Origin: Christensenellaceae bacterium
GTDB lineage: Bacteria > Bacillota > Clostridia > Christensenellales > Borkfalkiaceae
Direction of reading: 5' to 3'
Assembly: GCA_016295005.1 (NCBI GenBank)
Contig: JAEDMA010000025.1
Location: forward strand, 1-15,311
Length of the DNA: 15,311 nt
The notes beneath the pieces are model-generated. The model was not told the origin of the DNA and ran no database searches. It saw nothing but the letters and a program-made list of their open reading frames with translations. Of the stretch, positions 1 through 7,008 are shown one piece after another. Numbering within the stretch: position 1 is the first letter of the stretch; the number at the start of each line of letters is the position of its first letter. The position numbers and the translations under genes are program-made.

Positions 1-2318
1 ATAAGATTTATCGGTATGGAAAGAAGATAAGTAACCGCCACGCCGAACAACCCCGAGAACATACCTATAAGGAACGTTTCTGCGTTAAACACGTTGGATA
101 TTTCGTGTTTGGAAGCGCCAAGAGATCTTAATACCCCTATTTCCTTAGTCCGTTCCACAACCGAGATATAAGTAATAATACCGATCATAACGCTGGAAAC
201 CACTAAGGATATCGATGTAAACGCAACCAGAACATACGTTACGGCGTCCACCATCGTGTTTAACATTCCGAACATCATACTCATAGTGTCGGAATAAGTA
301 ATCTGAAGCTTTTCGTCGTCGGAATGAGCGTCGTTCCACTCGTCGATATACGTTTTGATTTTTTCTTTCTTTTCAAAATCCTTAGCGTAAATTTTTATCT
401 CGGAAGGAGTATCGACTCCGCACAATTGTCTTAACGAAAGAGTTTCGTATACGTCCACCCCGCCGGATATGTTGGGCATCATAATAGTAACCGATTTGTT
501 TTCGCTGTCTCTTGCGGCGGTTGCTATCAAAGAGTTTTTATTCGTATTAAGAACTTTTTGAGTAAGCGCCGAAGTATACGCAAGACCGACGTTCAAAATA
601 CCGTTGACGTGTTCCTTTTCTCTAATTACGCCTACGACTTCGAGTTTGTCATTATCCCTTAAAGAGTTTTCGATTTCCTTCGGGTCGTTGGGAAACCACA
701 TACCCATACGTTTTTGATACATTTTCGAGTTGTCGGCAAGATAAAGTCCTTTCCCGATTATTTCTTCAAGCGGAATTTCCTTTTTATCGCCGAAAGAAAC
801 GTTTACGTTATTACCGCTGATTTCAATATTAATGTCGAGATAACCGAGAAGAGCAAGAGTAATGTCGCTGATCTGGTTATATTTATTCACGACAAGCAAT
901 ATCTGATTAGGTGTTAAAGTTTCGAAAGAAACGCTGTCGTCTACCCTGTATATCATGTCGTATTGTTCGGCGATAAGATTGGGGTCATCGGGCATTTCCT
1001 GTATGGTCGGAACAAACTGACGAACAAACCCCGTGTTAAGTCCCATTGCGCTCTGCAACCTGTCGTCATATTGATTTTCAATCTGACTGACGAGTTGATC
1101 TATCGCCAAAAATTGTTCGGTACCGTTCATTTTTATATGAGTATAAAAATAGTCGTTCATATCGAAACCGTAATCGTATTGAACGGAATAATACAACTCT
1201 TTATCCATAGATTCGAGGTAATGTCTGAACCCGCTTTCCGTCGAGTCGGTTAAATCGTTGCTTTGAAGCATTCCCGTAAGTTTATAAAATGCGCTTTTTA
1301 CCAACACGTTATTTAGTTCCGGATATGCGTCTTTCAATTCGTTTTCGTACATTTCGGAAAACGAAGATAAGTCTACCGAACTTTCGCTTATAGTAAGAGG
1401 ATAAGTGGCGAGCGTATCGGTTTGCATACGCGCCATATAGATATTAAACCCGTTGGAAATTGCAAGCACTAACGCTATACCGATAATACCTATGCTCCCG
1501 GCAACGCTCGTTAAAACCGTCCTCGCCCTTTTCGAGACCAAATTCTTGAGCGAAAGAGCAAACGCCGTTTTAAGCCCCATTTTCGGCTTTCTTTTGGCAT
1601 CCTTATCCTTTTCTTCTATATAGTTTGCCGGATTGCTGTCACCGACGACTTCCCCGTCCAATAAATTTATGATTCTCGTAGCGTACTTGTCGGCAAGTTC
1701 GGGGTTATGGGTTACCATTATAACAAGTCTGTCTTTGGCAACTTCCTTTAATAAATCCATAACCTGAACGCTCGTTTCGGTATCGAGCGCGCCCGTAGGT
1801 TCGTCGGCAAGGATGATTTCCGGGTCGTTGATAAGCGCTCTTGCTATTGCAACCCTCTGCATTTGTCCGCCGGATAACTGGTTCGGTTTTTTATGTTCCA
1901 GACCTTTAAGCCCTACTTTTTCAAGCATTTTTAACGCGCGGCTTTTTCTTTCGGCTTTATTTATCCCCGAAAGTTCGAGAGCAAGTTCCACGTTGCCCTG
2001 TACAGTCTGGTGAGGAATAAGGTTGTAACTCTGGAATACAAATCCTATACTGTTGTTTCTATACCTATCCCAGTCGGCGTCCTTATATTCTTTTGTGGAT
2101 TTACCGTTGATAATCAAATCCCCCGAAGAGTATCTGTCAAGCCCTCCGATAATGTTTAACATAGTGGTTTTTCCGCAACCGGAGGGACCTAAAATCGCCA
2201 CAAACTCATTTTTTCTGAAACTAAGATTAATTCCTTTCAGCGCCCGGACGGAAAAGTCGCCTGTTCCGTATGTTTTTACAATATTATCGAGTTTTAACGC
2301 GGTTATTTGTTTACCCAT
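1..2318 (-). CDS. ABC transporter, ATPase fused to FtsX/MacB-type permease (3' partial)
   Basis: Reading on the minus strand from the ATG at 2318 gives about 772 residues before the window ends, with no stop. Residues 1-230 are an ABC ATPase: Walker A GPSGCGKTT (44-52), Q-loop FVFQ (93-96), signature LSGGQ (148-152) and Walker B ILADEPTGALD (169-179), the MacB/LolD pattern. A first membrane helix follows near 265-290, then a long, probably extracytoplasmic region to about 688, then a second helix, the cytoplasmic loop ERTKEIGVLRSLGAS typical of FtsX permeases, and the start of a third helix at the edge. Only the last helix and C-terminus are missing. The start follows a strong site, AAGAGGTGAT, six bases upstream. 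Such single-chain proteins act as homodimers, often exporting peptides or lipoproteins or driving envelope processes; the substrate cannot be read here. No two-component system is visible beside it. Confidence 0.9.
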   Translation of the reverse strand, partial: MGKQITALKLDNIVKTYGTGDFSVRALKGINLSFRKNEFVAILGPSGCGKTTMLNIIGGLDRYSSGDLIINGKSTKEYKDADWDRYRNNSIGFVFQSYNLIPHQTVQGNVELALELSGINKAERKSRALKMLEKVGLKGLEHKKPNQLSGGQMQRVAIARALINDPEIILADEPTGALDTETSVQVMDLLKEVAKDRLVIMVTHNPELADKYATRIINLLDGEVVGDSNPANYIEEKDKDAKRKPKMGLKTAFALSLKNLVSKRARTVLTSVAGSIGIIGIALVLAISNGFNIYMARMQTDTLATYPLTISESSVDLSSFSEMYENELKDAYPELNNVLVKSAFYKLTGMLQSNDLTDSTESGFRHYLESMDKELYYSVQYDYGFDMNDYFYTHIKMNGTEQFLAIDQLVSQIENQYDDRLQSAMGLNTGFVRQFVPTIQEMPDDPNLIAEQYDMIYRVDDSVSFETLTPNQILLVVNKYNQISDITLALLGYLDINIEISGNNVNVSFGDKKEIPLEEIIGKGLYLADNSKMYQKRMGMWFPNDPKEIENSLRDNDKLEVVGVIREKEHVNGILNVGLAYTSALTQKVLNTNKNSLIATAARDSENKSVTIMMPNISGGVDVYETLSLRQLCGVDTPSEIKIYAKDFEKKEKIKTYIDEWNDAHSDDEKLQITYSDTMSMMFGMLNTMVDAVTYVLVAFTSISLVVSSVMIGIITYISVVERTKEIGVLRSLGASKHEISNVFNAETFLIGMFSGLFGVAVTYLLSIPINL

Positions 2319-2350
2319 ACATCACCTCTTAACAATGTTTTATTTTTGCG

Positions 2351-2380
2351 ATTTTACCGTCCTACGCATAAATTTTACAA
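2351..2380 (-). promoter_or_regulatory. Possible promoter of the ABC transporter gene
   Basis: On the minus strand a TTGTAA (2375-2380) and a TAAAAT (2351-2356) are separated by 18 bp, 33 bp upstream of the ABC gene's ATG. The -10 matches the consensus at 5 of 6 positions and the -35 at 4 of 6. The surrounding DNA is AT-rich, so this may be chance. Confidence 0.3.
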
Positions 2381-2384
2381 TAAA

Positions 2385-2420
2385 AACCTTGAAATATAAT
2401 TGATTTTATCGCCAAGGGTT
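2385..2420 (-). terminator. Possible weak terminator after htpG
   Basis: In the minus-strand transcript AACCCTTG is followed 21 bases later by CAAGGTT, giving a 7-bp stem with one bulged C, and then by a T-rich run (TTTTTATT). It begins 8 bases after the htpG stop. The position and T tract suit a terminator, but the large loop and bulge make it weak; some read-through into the ABC gene is possible. Confidence 0.3.
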
Positions 2421-2427
2421 CGGACTG

Positions 2428-4299
2428 TTACAGTATTTCGGAAAGCGCAAGAGTATATTCGCTTACGTCGTCGATAGACAATCCCTCGATAAGCCTTGCC
2501 TGTTCGTACAGTACGACGGCGTATTTTTTAAGTTTCTCTTTATCCGTTTCGTAAAGATCTTTAAGTTTAGCCGTTACGTTATGATCGGCGTTAAGTTCAA
2601 GCACCTTATCCGCTTTAATCTTGCCTTCGGCGTTAGGCATACTGTTTAACACTTTTTCCATTTCAATAGAAATATCGCCGGCAGCTTTCAGACAAACGGG
2701 ATAAGTTTTAAGATTTTTCGACAACACTACGTCTTTTATCCTGTCGCCAAGCGTTTCTTTGACGAAAGACAGCACGTCTTTATACTCCTGACTTTTTTCT
2801 TCCAGATCTTTTTTAGCCTCTTCGTTTCCTTCGGTAAAGTCCGCTTCGGATACCGATTTGAATTTTTTACCGTCGTATTCGTCTAAAATTTTCGCCACGA
2901 ATTCGTCTACGTTATCTTTAAAGTAAAGAATTTCGTATCCCTTTTCCGTCGCTTTTTCTATCTGAGGCAGTTTCGCTATTTTTTCGTAACTTTCACCGCA
3001 AGCGTAATATATTTCCTTTTGATCTTCGGGCATTTCTTTAACGTAGTCGGAAAGCGTAACGAGTTTTTCTTTCTTTGAAGAATAGAACATAAGATAATCT
3101 TTCAACTGTTCTTTTCTCATACCGAAGTCGGAATAAACGCCGAACTTAATCGCAAGTCCGAATTCTTTAAACATCTTTTCGTACGTTTCCCTATCAGATT
3201 CAATCATCTTTTTAAGTTCGGAAGAAATCTTCTTTTCAAGAGATGACGCAATCGCTTTAACCTGTCTTGTCTGTTGCAAAATTTCTCTCGAAATGTTTAA
3301 ATCCAAATCGGAAGAATCGACAACACCCCTGATAAATCCGAAATAGTCGGGCAAAAGGTCCTCGCATTTTTCCATTATCATTACGCCGTTACAATAAAGT
3401 TTCAGTCCTTTTTTGTAATCTTTCGAATAGTAATCGTACGGCGCTTTCTGCGGTATAAACAATAAAGTATCGTAATTTACCGCACCTTCGATTTTTGCGT
3501 ATACGCTCTTTAACGGGTTTTGATAATCGTGGAATTCCGATTTATAAAATTCGTTAAGATTCTCTTCGGTTACTTCCGATTTCGGTTTCTTCCAGACGGG
3601 TACCATGCTGTTAAGAGTTTCAAGTTCTTTAACCTGCTCATACTCGGGTTTATCGTCAGAAGAACCCTCCTTTCTTACGGAATGAGTTTTAAGCATTTTA
3701 ATAGGGTAACGAATGTAATCGGAATACTCTTTTACAAGCGACGAAAGTTTATATTCGGAAAGAAAATCAGAATATTTATAATCTTCGTCGTCGTTTTTTA
3801 TGTGAAGAACGATTTTCGTTCCGTCGCCGTCTTTTTCCGTTTCGGTCACGGTATACCCTTCGGCTCCGCAACTTTCCCATTTATAAGCCTTTTCTTCGCC
3901 GTATTTTTTTGTAAAGACCTCTATTTTGTCGGCAACCATAAACGCCGAGTAAAAACCTACGCCGAACTGACCTATCATCTCCGCGCCGTCGTTTTCGTTT
4001 TCCTTTTTGAACGCAAGAGTTCCGCTTTCCGCTATCGTGCCGAGATTTTTTTCCAAATCTTCTTCGTTCATACCGATACCGTTATCTTCGACGGTAATCG
4101 TTCTTTCTTCTTTATCGAAAGAAATATTTACGCAAAAATCCGATTTAACGTTCGAATCGGTTAAAGATAAAAATTTCAGTTTATCGATTGCGTCCGACGC
4201 GTTAGAAATAAGTTCTCTTAAAAAGATTTCTTTGTTGGTGTATATCGAATTTATCATCAAATCGAGAACTCTTTTGGATTCTGTTTTAAATTGTTTCAT
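2428..4299 (-). CDS. htpG: Molecular chaperone HtpG (Hsp90)
   Basis: This 623-residue protein is close to the usual HtpG length of about 620-630. The GHKL ATPase domain is complete: ELISNASDA (29-37, with the catalytic Glu 29), DNGIGM (72-77) and GQFGVGFYSAFMVADK. The middle domain carries the conserved SREILQQ stretch, and the C-terminal dimerisation region ends in a normal stop. HtpG is a cytosolic ATP-dependent chaperone acting as a homodimer on partly folded proteins. I chose the ATG at 4299 because it follows GGAGG (4306-4310) with 6-base spacing and begins with the family sequence MKQFKTESKRVLDLM. An in-frame upstream start at 4350 would lie inside the CIRCE operator and adds 17 unconserved residues. 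A perfect vegetative promoter with CIRCE sits just upstream, so repression by HrcA is the expected control. Confidence 0.97.
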   Translation of the reverse strand: MKQFKTESKRVLDLMINSIYTNKEIFLRELISNASDAIDKLKFLSLTDSNVKSDFCVNISFDKEERTITVEDNGIGMNEEDLEKNLGTIAESGTLAFKKENENDGAEMIGQFGVGFYSAFMVADKIEVFTKKYGEEKAYKWESCGAEGYTVTETEKDGDGTKIVLHIKNDDEDYKYSDFLSEYKLSSLVKEYSDYIRYPIKMLKTHSVRKEGSSDDKPEYEQVKELETLNSMVPVWKKPKSEVTEENLNEFYKSEFHDYQNPLKSVYAKIEGAVNYDTLLFIPQKAPYDYYSKDYKKGLKLYCNGVMIMEKCEDLLPDYFGFIRGVVDSSDLDLNISREILQQTRQVKAIASSLEKKISSELKKMIESDRETYEKMFKEFGLAIKFGVYSDFGMRKEQLKDYLMFYSSKKEKLVTLSDYVKEMPEDQKEIYYACGESYEKIAKLPQIEKATEKGYEILYFKDNVDEFVAKILDEYDGKKFKSVSEADFTEGNEEAKKDLEEKSQEYKDVLSFVKETLGDRIKDVVLSKNLKTYPVCLKAAGDISIEMEKVLNSMPNAEGKIKADKVLELNADHNVTAKLKDLYETDKEKLKKYAVVLYEQARLIEGLSIDDVSEYTLALSEIL

Positions 4300-4330
4300 A
4301 TAATACCTCCGTTTCGATTTATAAAATAAT

Positions 4331-4357
4331 TTAGCACTCTCACCACTCAAGTGCTAA
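4331..4357 (-). promoter_or_regulatory. CIRCE element, HrcA operator of htpG
   Basis: On the minus strand the arms are TTAGCACTT and GAGTGCTAA with a spacer of exactly 9 bases. The CIRCE consensus is TTAGCACTC-N9-GAGTGCTAA, so 17 of 18 arm positions match. It starts 5 bp downstream of the -10 box and overlaps the expected transcription start, where bound HrcA would block initiation. CIRCE normally controls groESL and dnaK operons; htpG is a less usual target. Confidence 0.95.
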
Positions 4358-4362
4358 ATTAT

Positions 4363-4390
4363 ATTATAAACATAAAATAAAGTTTGTCAA
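4363..4390 (-). promoter_or_regulatory. Consensus sigma-A promoter of htpG
   Basis: The minus strand carries a perfect -35 TTGACA (4385-4390), a 16-bp spacer and a perfect -10 TATAAT (4363-4368). Transcription would start near 4356, inside the CIRCE element, giving a leader of about 57 bases that contains the whole operator. A consensus vegetative promoter combined with a repressor site matches class I heat-shock control. Confidence 0.9.
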
Positions 4391-4474
4391 TCGTTTAAAG
4401 GACAATTTTTTATCAAAAATTACAATTTTTTTATATAAATATCGCTTCGCAGAATCCGTCTTTATAAACAAATT

Positions 4475-6415
4475 TTATTTAACTTTTTGAACACGATAGT
4501 TTCTTAAAGAGTTGGCAATCGCAATAAGCAAAACGCCCACGTCGCCCAATGTGGAAACCCATAACGGCATATGCGGCAAAACTATGCTTAATACCATAAT
4601 CGCCACTTTTATTCCTATCGGAAATACGATATTTTCGACAACTACTTTCTTTACTTTCTTTGAATGTTTTATTGAAAGAGGAAGTTTGCTTAAGTCGTCG
4701 TCCGCAATAATTACGTCGGAACTTTCTATTGCAACGTCGCTGCCGAGTTTACCGAACGAAACGCCTACGTCCGCAAGAGCAAGCGCCGGAGAATCGTTTA
4801 TGCCGTCGCCGACGTAAACGGCGCATTTTTTATTTTCTTTGATTTTCTTGAATAATTCGAGTTTTTCTTCGGGCAATAAATCGCCGTAACTGTTTTTAAC
4901 TCCGATTTTGTTCGCAACCGCTTTGACGATTTCGCTCTTATCTCCGCTTAACACGGTCGTTTCGCTTACGCCGAGTTTCCTTAATTTCTCTATTAAGGAG
5001 TAACTTTCTTCTTTGATTTCGTCGCAGATATAAAATTTTGCTTTGAGATTGCCTTCTTCCGCAAAATAAAGCACCGTGCCGTTATAACTGTCCTTTTCGC
5101 ATTCAACGCCGTTTTCCGCCATCAACTTATAGTTCCCGATAGAGCATTTTTCACCGTCGATAGTCCCGCAAAGGCCTTTACCTACAACCTCTCTGAAATT
5201 TTCGACTTCCGATAGTTTATCCGCTTTATAATAGTTTTCTAATGCCGTTTTAAGGGGATGGTTTGATTTTCCCTCAAGCGAAAGCGCTTTAACACAAATA
5301 TCGTCTTTATCGCCGTCAAATACTTCGACGTTTTCGCAAGCGAAGTTTCCTTTCGTAAGAGTACCTGTTTTATCGAATACCACTGCGTCGGTTTTTGCAA
5401 GCAAATCAATATAATTGCTTCCTTTAACCAGAACTCCTTTTTTAGCAAGGCTTCCGATTCCGACAAAATATCCCAAAGGAACCGAAATAACAAGAGCGCA
5501 AGGACAAGAAACTATAAGGAAAGACAAAGCTTTATAAATCCATTTGGTAAAATTGTACGCGTCGAACAAAGGAACGACAACCGCAACCAACAGCGCAAGC
5601 CCCACAACCACGGGAGTATAAACCTTGGCGAAAGACGTTATGAATTTCTGGCTCTTCGCCTTGTTTTCGATGCTGTTTTCTACGAGGTCTATTATCCTCG
5701 CCACGGTACTGTCTTTATACAATTTTGTGGTTCTTATATAAACCGCTTCGCCCGCGTTTATATAACCGCTTAGTACAGCTTTGCCTTTTTCCGCATTATA
5801 CAATTTGCTTTCGCCTGTTATCGCTTTCGTATCGAAAGACCCCGCGTCGTAACAAAGAACACCGTCGATAGGGACCTTTTCCCCTTTTCTTACTTCGATT
5901 ACGCTACCCGCTTCTACTTCTTCGGGAGAGACGTCTTTTATTCCTTTACCGTCCACAAGATGCGTTTTTACGTCCTTAAGTTCGGAAAGGGCGCAAACGC
6001 TTCTTCTCGAATTATCGGTCGCGATATCTTCCAACAATTCGCCAAAGCAGAACAATACCATTATAAATACGCCCTCGAAGAACTCGCCCATAGCGATCGC
6101 CACAAGCGACGATATTATCATAAGCGTACTTTCTTCAAAAAACTCGCCGTGAAATACGTTTTTTACAAACTCCATAAACACTTCGAGTCCGCATATAAGC
6201 CAGGATACTCCTATCATAACGTATTTAAGCCATACGATACTCTCTATTGCGGGCAAAAAAGTCAGCCCGATAATGACGGACGACAATACCAATTTTAATA
6301 TATCCGATCCGTATTCTTTAAAGAGCGATTCCTTCTCGCCCGAGTTTTCTTTTTCTTCGAACAAATGATCGCCGCAATGACAACCCCTTTCGGTACATGC
6401 TTTTTTTTCTTCCAT
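4475..6415 (-). CDS. Heavy-metal P1B-type ATPase, Zn/Cd/Pb exporter (ZntA/CadA-like)
   Basis: The 646-residue protein has all P-type ATPase landmarks: TGES (200-203, actuator), the metal-binding CPC in a membrane helix (304-306), the phosphorylated Asp in DKTGTLT (348-354), the HP dipeptide of heavy-metal pumps (386-387) and GDGINDSP (536-543). Near the C-terminus, Lys 603 and the DVG at 625-627 match the Lys and DxG signature of the P1B-2 group that pumps Zn(II), Cd(II) and Pb(II), rather than Cu. It should sit in the plasma membrane and export metal using ATP. There is no N-terminal HMA (CxxC) domain; instead a short Cys/His-rich tail holds C7, C12, H13, C14 and H17. The gene lies directly downstream of an ArsR/SmtB-type regulator and has its own copy of that regulator's putative operator. 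Copper specificity looks unlikely; the exact metal is inferred. Confidence 0.93.
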   Translation of the reverse strand: MEEKKACTERGCHCGDHLFEEKENSGEKESLFKEYGSDILKLVLSSVIIGLTFLPAIESIVWLKYVMIGVSWLICGLEVFMEFVKNVFHGEFFEESTLMIISSLVAIAMGEFFEGVFIMVLFCFGELLEDIATDNSRRSVCALSELKDVKTHLVDGKGIKDVSPEEVEAGSVIEVRKGEKVPIDGVLCYDAGSFDTKAITGESKLYNAEKGKAVLSGYINAGEAVYIRTTKLYKDSTVARIIDLVENSIENKAKSQKFITSFAKVYTPVVVGLALLVAVVVPLFDAYNFTKWIYKALSFLIVSCPCALVISVPLGYFVGIGSLAKKGVLVKGSNYIDLLAKTDAVVFDKTGTLTKGNFACENVEVFDGDKDDICVKALSLEGKSNHPLKTALENYYKADKLSEVENFREVVGKGLCGTIDGEKCSIGNYKLMAENGVECEKDSYNGTVLYFAEEGNLKAKFYICDEIKEESYSLIEKLRKLGVSETTVLSGDKSEIVKAVANKIGVKNSYGDLLPEEKLELFKKIKENKKCAVYVGDGINDSPALALADVGVSFGKLGSDVAIESSDVIIADDDLSKLPLSIKHSKKVKKVVVENIVFPIGIKVAIMVLSIVLPHMPLWVSTLGDVGVLLIAIANSLRNYRVQKVK

Positions 6416-6437
6416 AATATCATTCCTTTATAATAAT

Positions 6438-6466
6438 ATTATAATTTACTAATATACTAATCGTTT
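6438..6466 (-). promoter_or_regulatory. Candidate promoter of the metal ATPase gene
   Basis: The minus strand has a perfect -10 TATAAT (6438-6443), 22 bp upstream of the ATPase ATG. At 17-bp spacing the -35 position reads AAACGA (6461-6466), which is poor. The operator copy at 6443-6461 fills the spacer almost exactly, so a repressor bound there would shut out RNA polymerase. The weak -35 makes the assignment uncertain. Confidence 0.5.
6443..6461. promoter_or_regulatory. Putative ArsR-family operator, copy 1 (ATPase gene)
   Basis: The plus strand reads AATTTACTAATATACTAAT. It matches the copy upstream of the regulator gene at 18 of 19 positions, and the match extends to 22 of 24 bases when the flanking ATTA is included. 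The dyad is imperfect here (TTACTA-ATA-TACTAA). Repetition in front of both genes of the module suggests a shared binding site. That the neighbouring ArsR protein binds it is inferred from layout. Confidence 0.7.
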
Positions 6467-6499
6467 TAAAAAGCAATAATGAATTTATTGCTTTTTAAA
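6465..6499 (-). terminator. 15-bp hairpin between regulator and ATPase genes
   Basis: A perfect 15-bp inverted repeat (TTTAAAAAGCAATAA and its complement) flanks a 5-base loop, starting 13 bp after the regulator stop. On the minus strand the second arm contains TTTTT, so it may act as an intrinsic terminator, although the stem has only two G:C pairs. It may uncouple the two genes, which fits each having its own operator. Confidence 0.6.
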
Positions 6500-6512
6500 G
6501 TATTATTTAATT

Positions 6513-6860
6513 TTAATCGTGCTTACAATTTAAATGTTCGAGACATTGTTTTACGATTTCGCTTATATGATTATCTGCAAGCGAATACAAGACAAGGTTG
6601 CCGTATTTTCTGCTCTTTACTATATTATTGTCCTTAAGCCGTCTTAAATGCTGAGAAATAGCGGATTGTTTTCCCCCTGTGATTTCGCAAATATGGTTAA
6701 CGCACAGTTCCCCGTAAGAAAGCGCAAGTATTATCTTCATACGAGTTTCGTCTCCGAGAAGAGAAAAAATCACGCTCGCCCTATCCACGTTATTAAAAAA
6801 TTTCTTCGGGTCGGTTATCATATCAAGCAAATTCTTATGAACGCTCTTATCTGTCTCCAT
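6513..6860 (-). CDS. ArsR/SmtB-family metal-responsive repressor
   Basis: This 115-residue protein has the ArsR winged-helix layout: FSLLGDETRMKIILAL (32-47), the helix-turn-helix with GKQSAISQHLRRLKDNNIV (63-81) and the wing SRKYGNLVLYSL (83-94). Its C-terminal helix holds Asp 96, His 98, His 109 and Cys 112. That spacing (0, +2, +13, +16) is the alpha-5 metal site of SmtB and CzrA, except that Cys replaces the usual Glu or His at the last place. Cys 53 lies where the alpha-3 site of CadC/ArsR would be (ELCV), but the second Cys of that motif is missing (ELCVNH). The likely role is DNA-bound repression released by Zn or a similar metal. It precedes the metal ATPase on the same strand and has a palindromic site over its own promoter, so autorepression is expected. 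The start follows AAGG. Confidence 0.92.
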   Translation of the reverse strand: METDKSVHKNLLDMITDPKKFFNNVDRASVIFSLLGDETRMKIILALSYGELCVNHICEITGGKQSAISQHLRRLKDNNIVKSRKYGNLVLYSLADNHISEIVKQCLEHLNCKHD

Positions 6861-6881
6861 TTTTTACCTTAACTATATTAG

Positions 6882-6900
6882 AATTTACTAATATAGTAAT
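6882..6900. promoter_or_regulatory. Putative ArsR-family operator, copy 2 (regulator gene)
   Basis: The plus strand reads AATTTACTAATATAGTAAT, containing the perfect dyad TTACTA-ATA-TAGTAA. It covers the -10 box of the regulator's promoter. The same motif with one change stands in front of the ATPase gene. SmtB-type operators are commonly AT-rich imperfect dyads, which this resembles, though the half-sites differ from the best-known ones. Confidence 0.75.
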
Positions 6901-6921
6901 ACGTTTGTTCTGTATTGTCAA
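6893..6921 (-). promoter_or_regulatory. Promoter of the ArsR-family gene
   Basis: On the minus strand a perfect -35 TTGACA (6916-6921) is followed after 17 bp by TACTAT (6893-6898), 4 of 6 to the -10 consensus. The -10 lies within the putative operator, so autorepression by occlusion would be direct. The rest of the 148-bp gap up to the spoIVA stop is AT-rich and shows nothing else I can support. Confidence 0.65.
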
Positions 6922-7008
6922 GCAAATTAAGAGAAAAAATAAAAAACTACGATTAATTTTTGTCTTAAGGTTACGTTTTGTTTTGTCAACTATGAAAAAC
7001 TCTTTATT

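Noticed and set aside
3520..4164. A 214-codon plus-strand open frame opposite htpG
   Set aside because: Its composition (Phe/Arg/Val-rich) is that of an antisense shadow of a conserved gene; no ribosome site or family motif.
4300..4350. A 17-residue N-terminal extension of HtpG starting at 4350
   Set aside because: It lies inside the CIRCE operator and upstream of the GGAGG site; the family sequence starts at the ATG at 4299.
4391..4474. AT-rich inverted repeat (AATTTTT-TATC-AAAAATT) between the ATPase stop and the htpG promoter
   Set aside because: The stem is only A:T pairs in an AT-rich gap and no T tract follows at the right place; it may be chance. No other terminator for the ATPase gene is evident here.
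6984..6989. A second TTGACA on the minus strand downstream of spoIVA
   Set aside because: At 16-18 bp spacing no -10-like sequence follows; the copy at 6916-6921 has a better partner.
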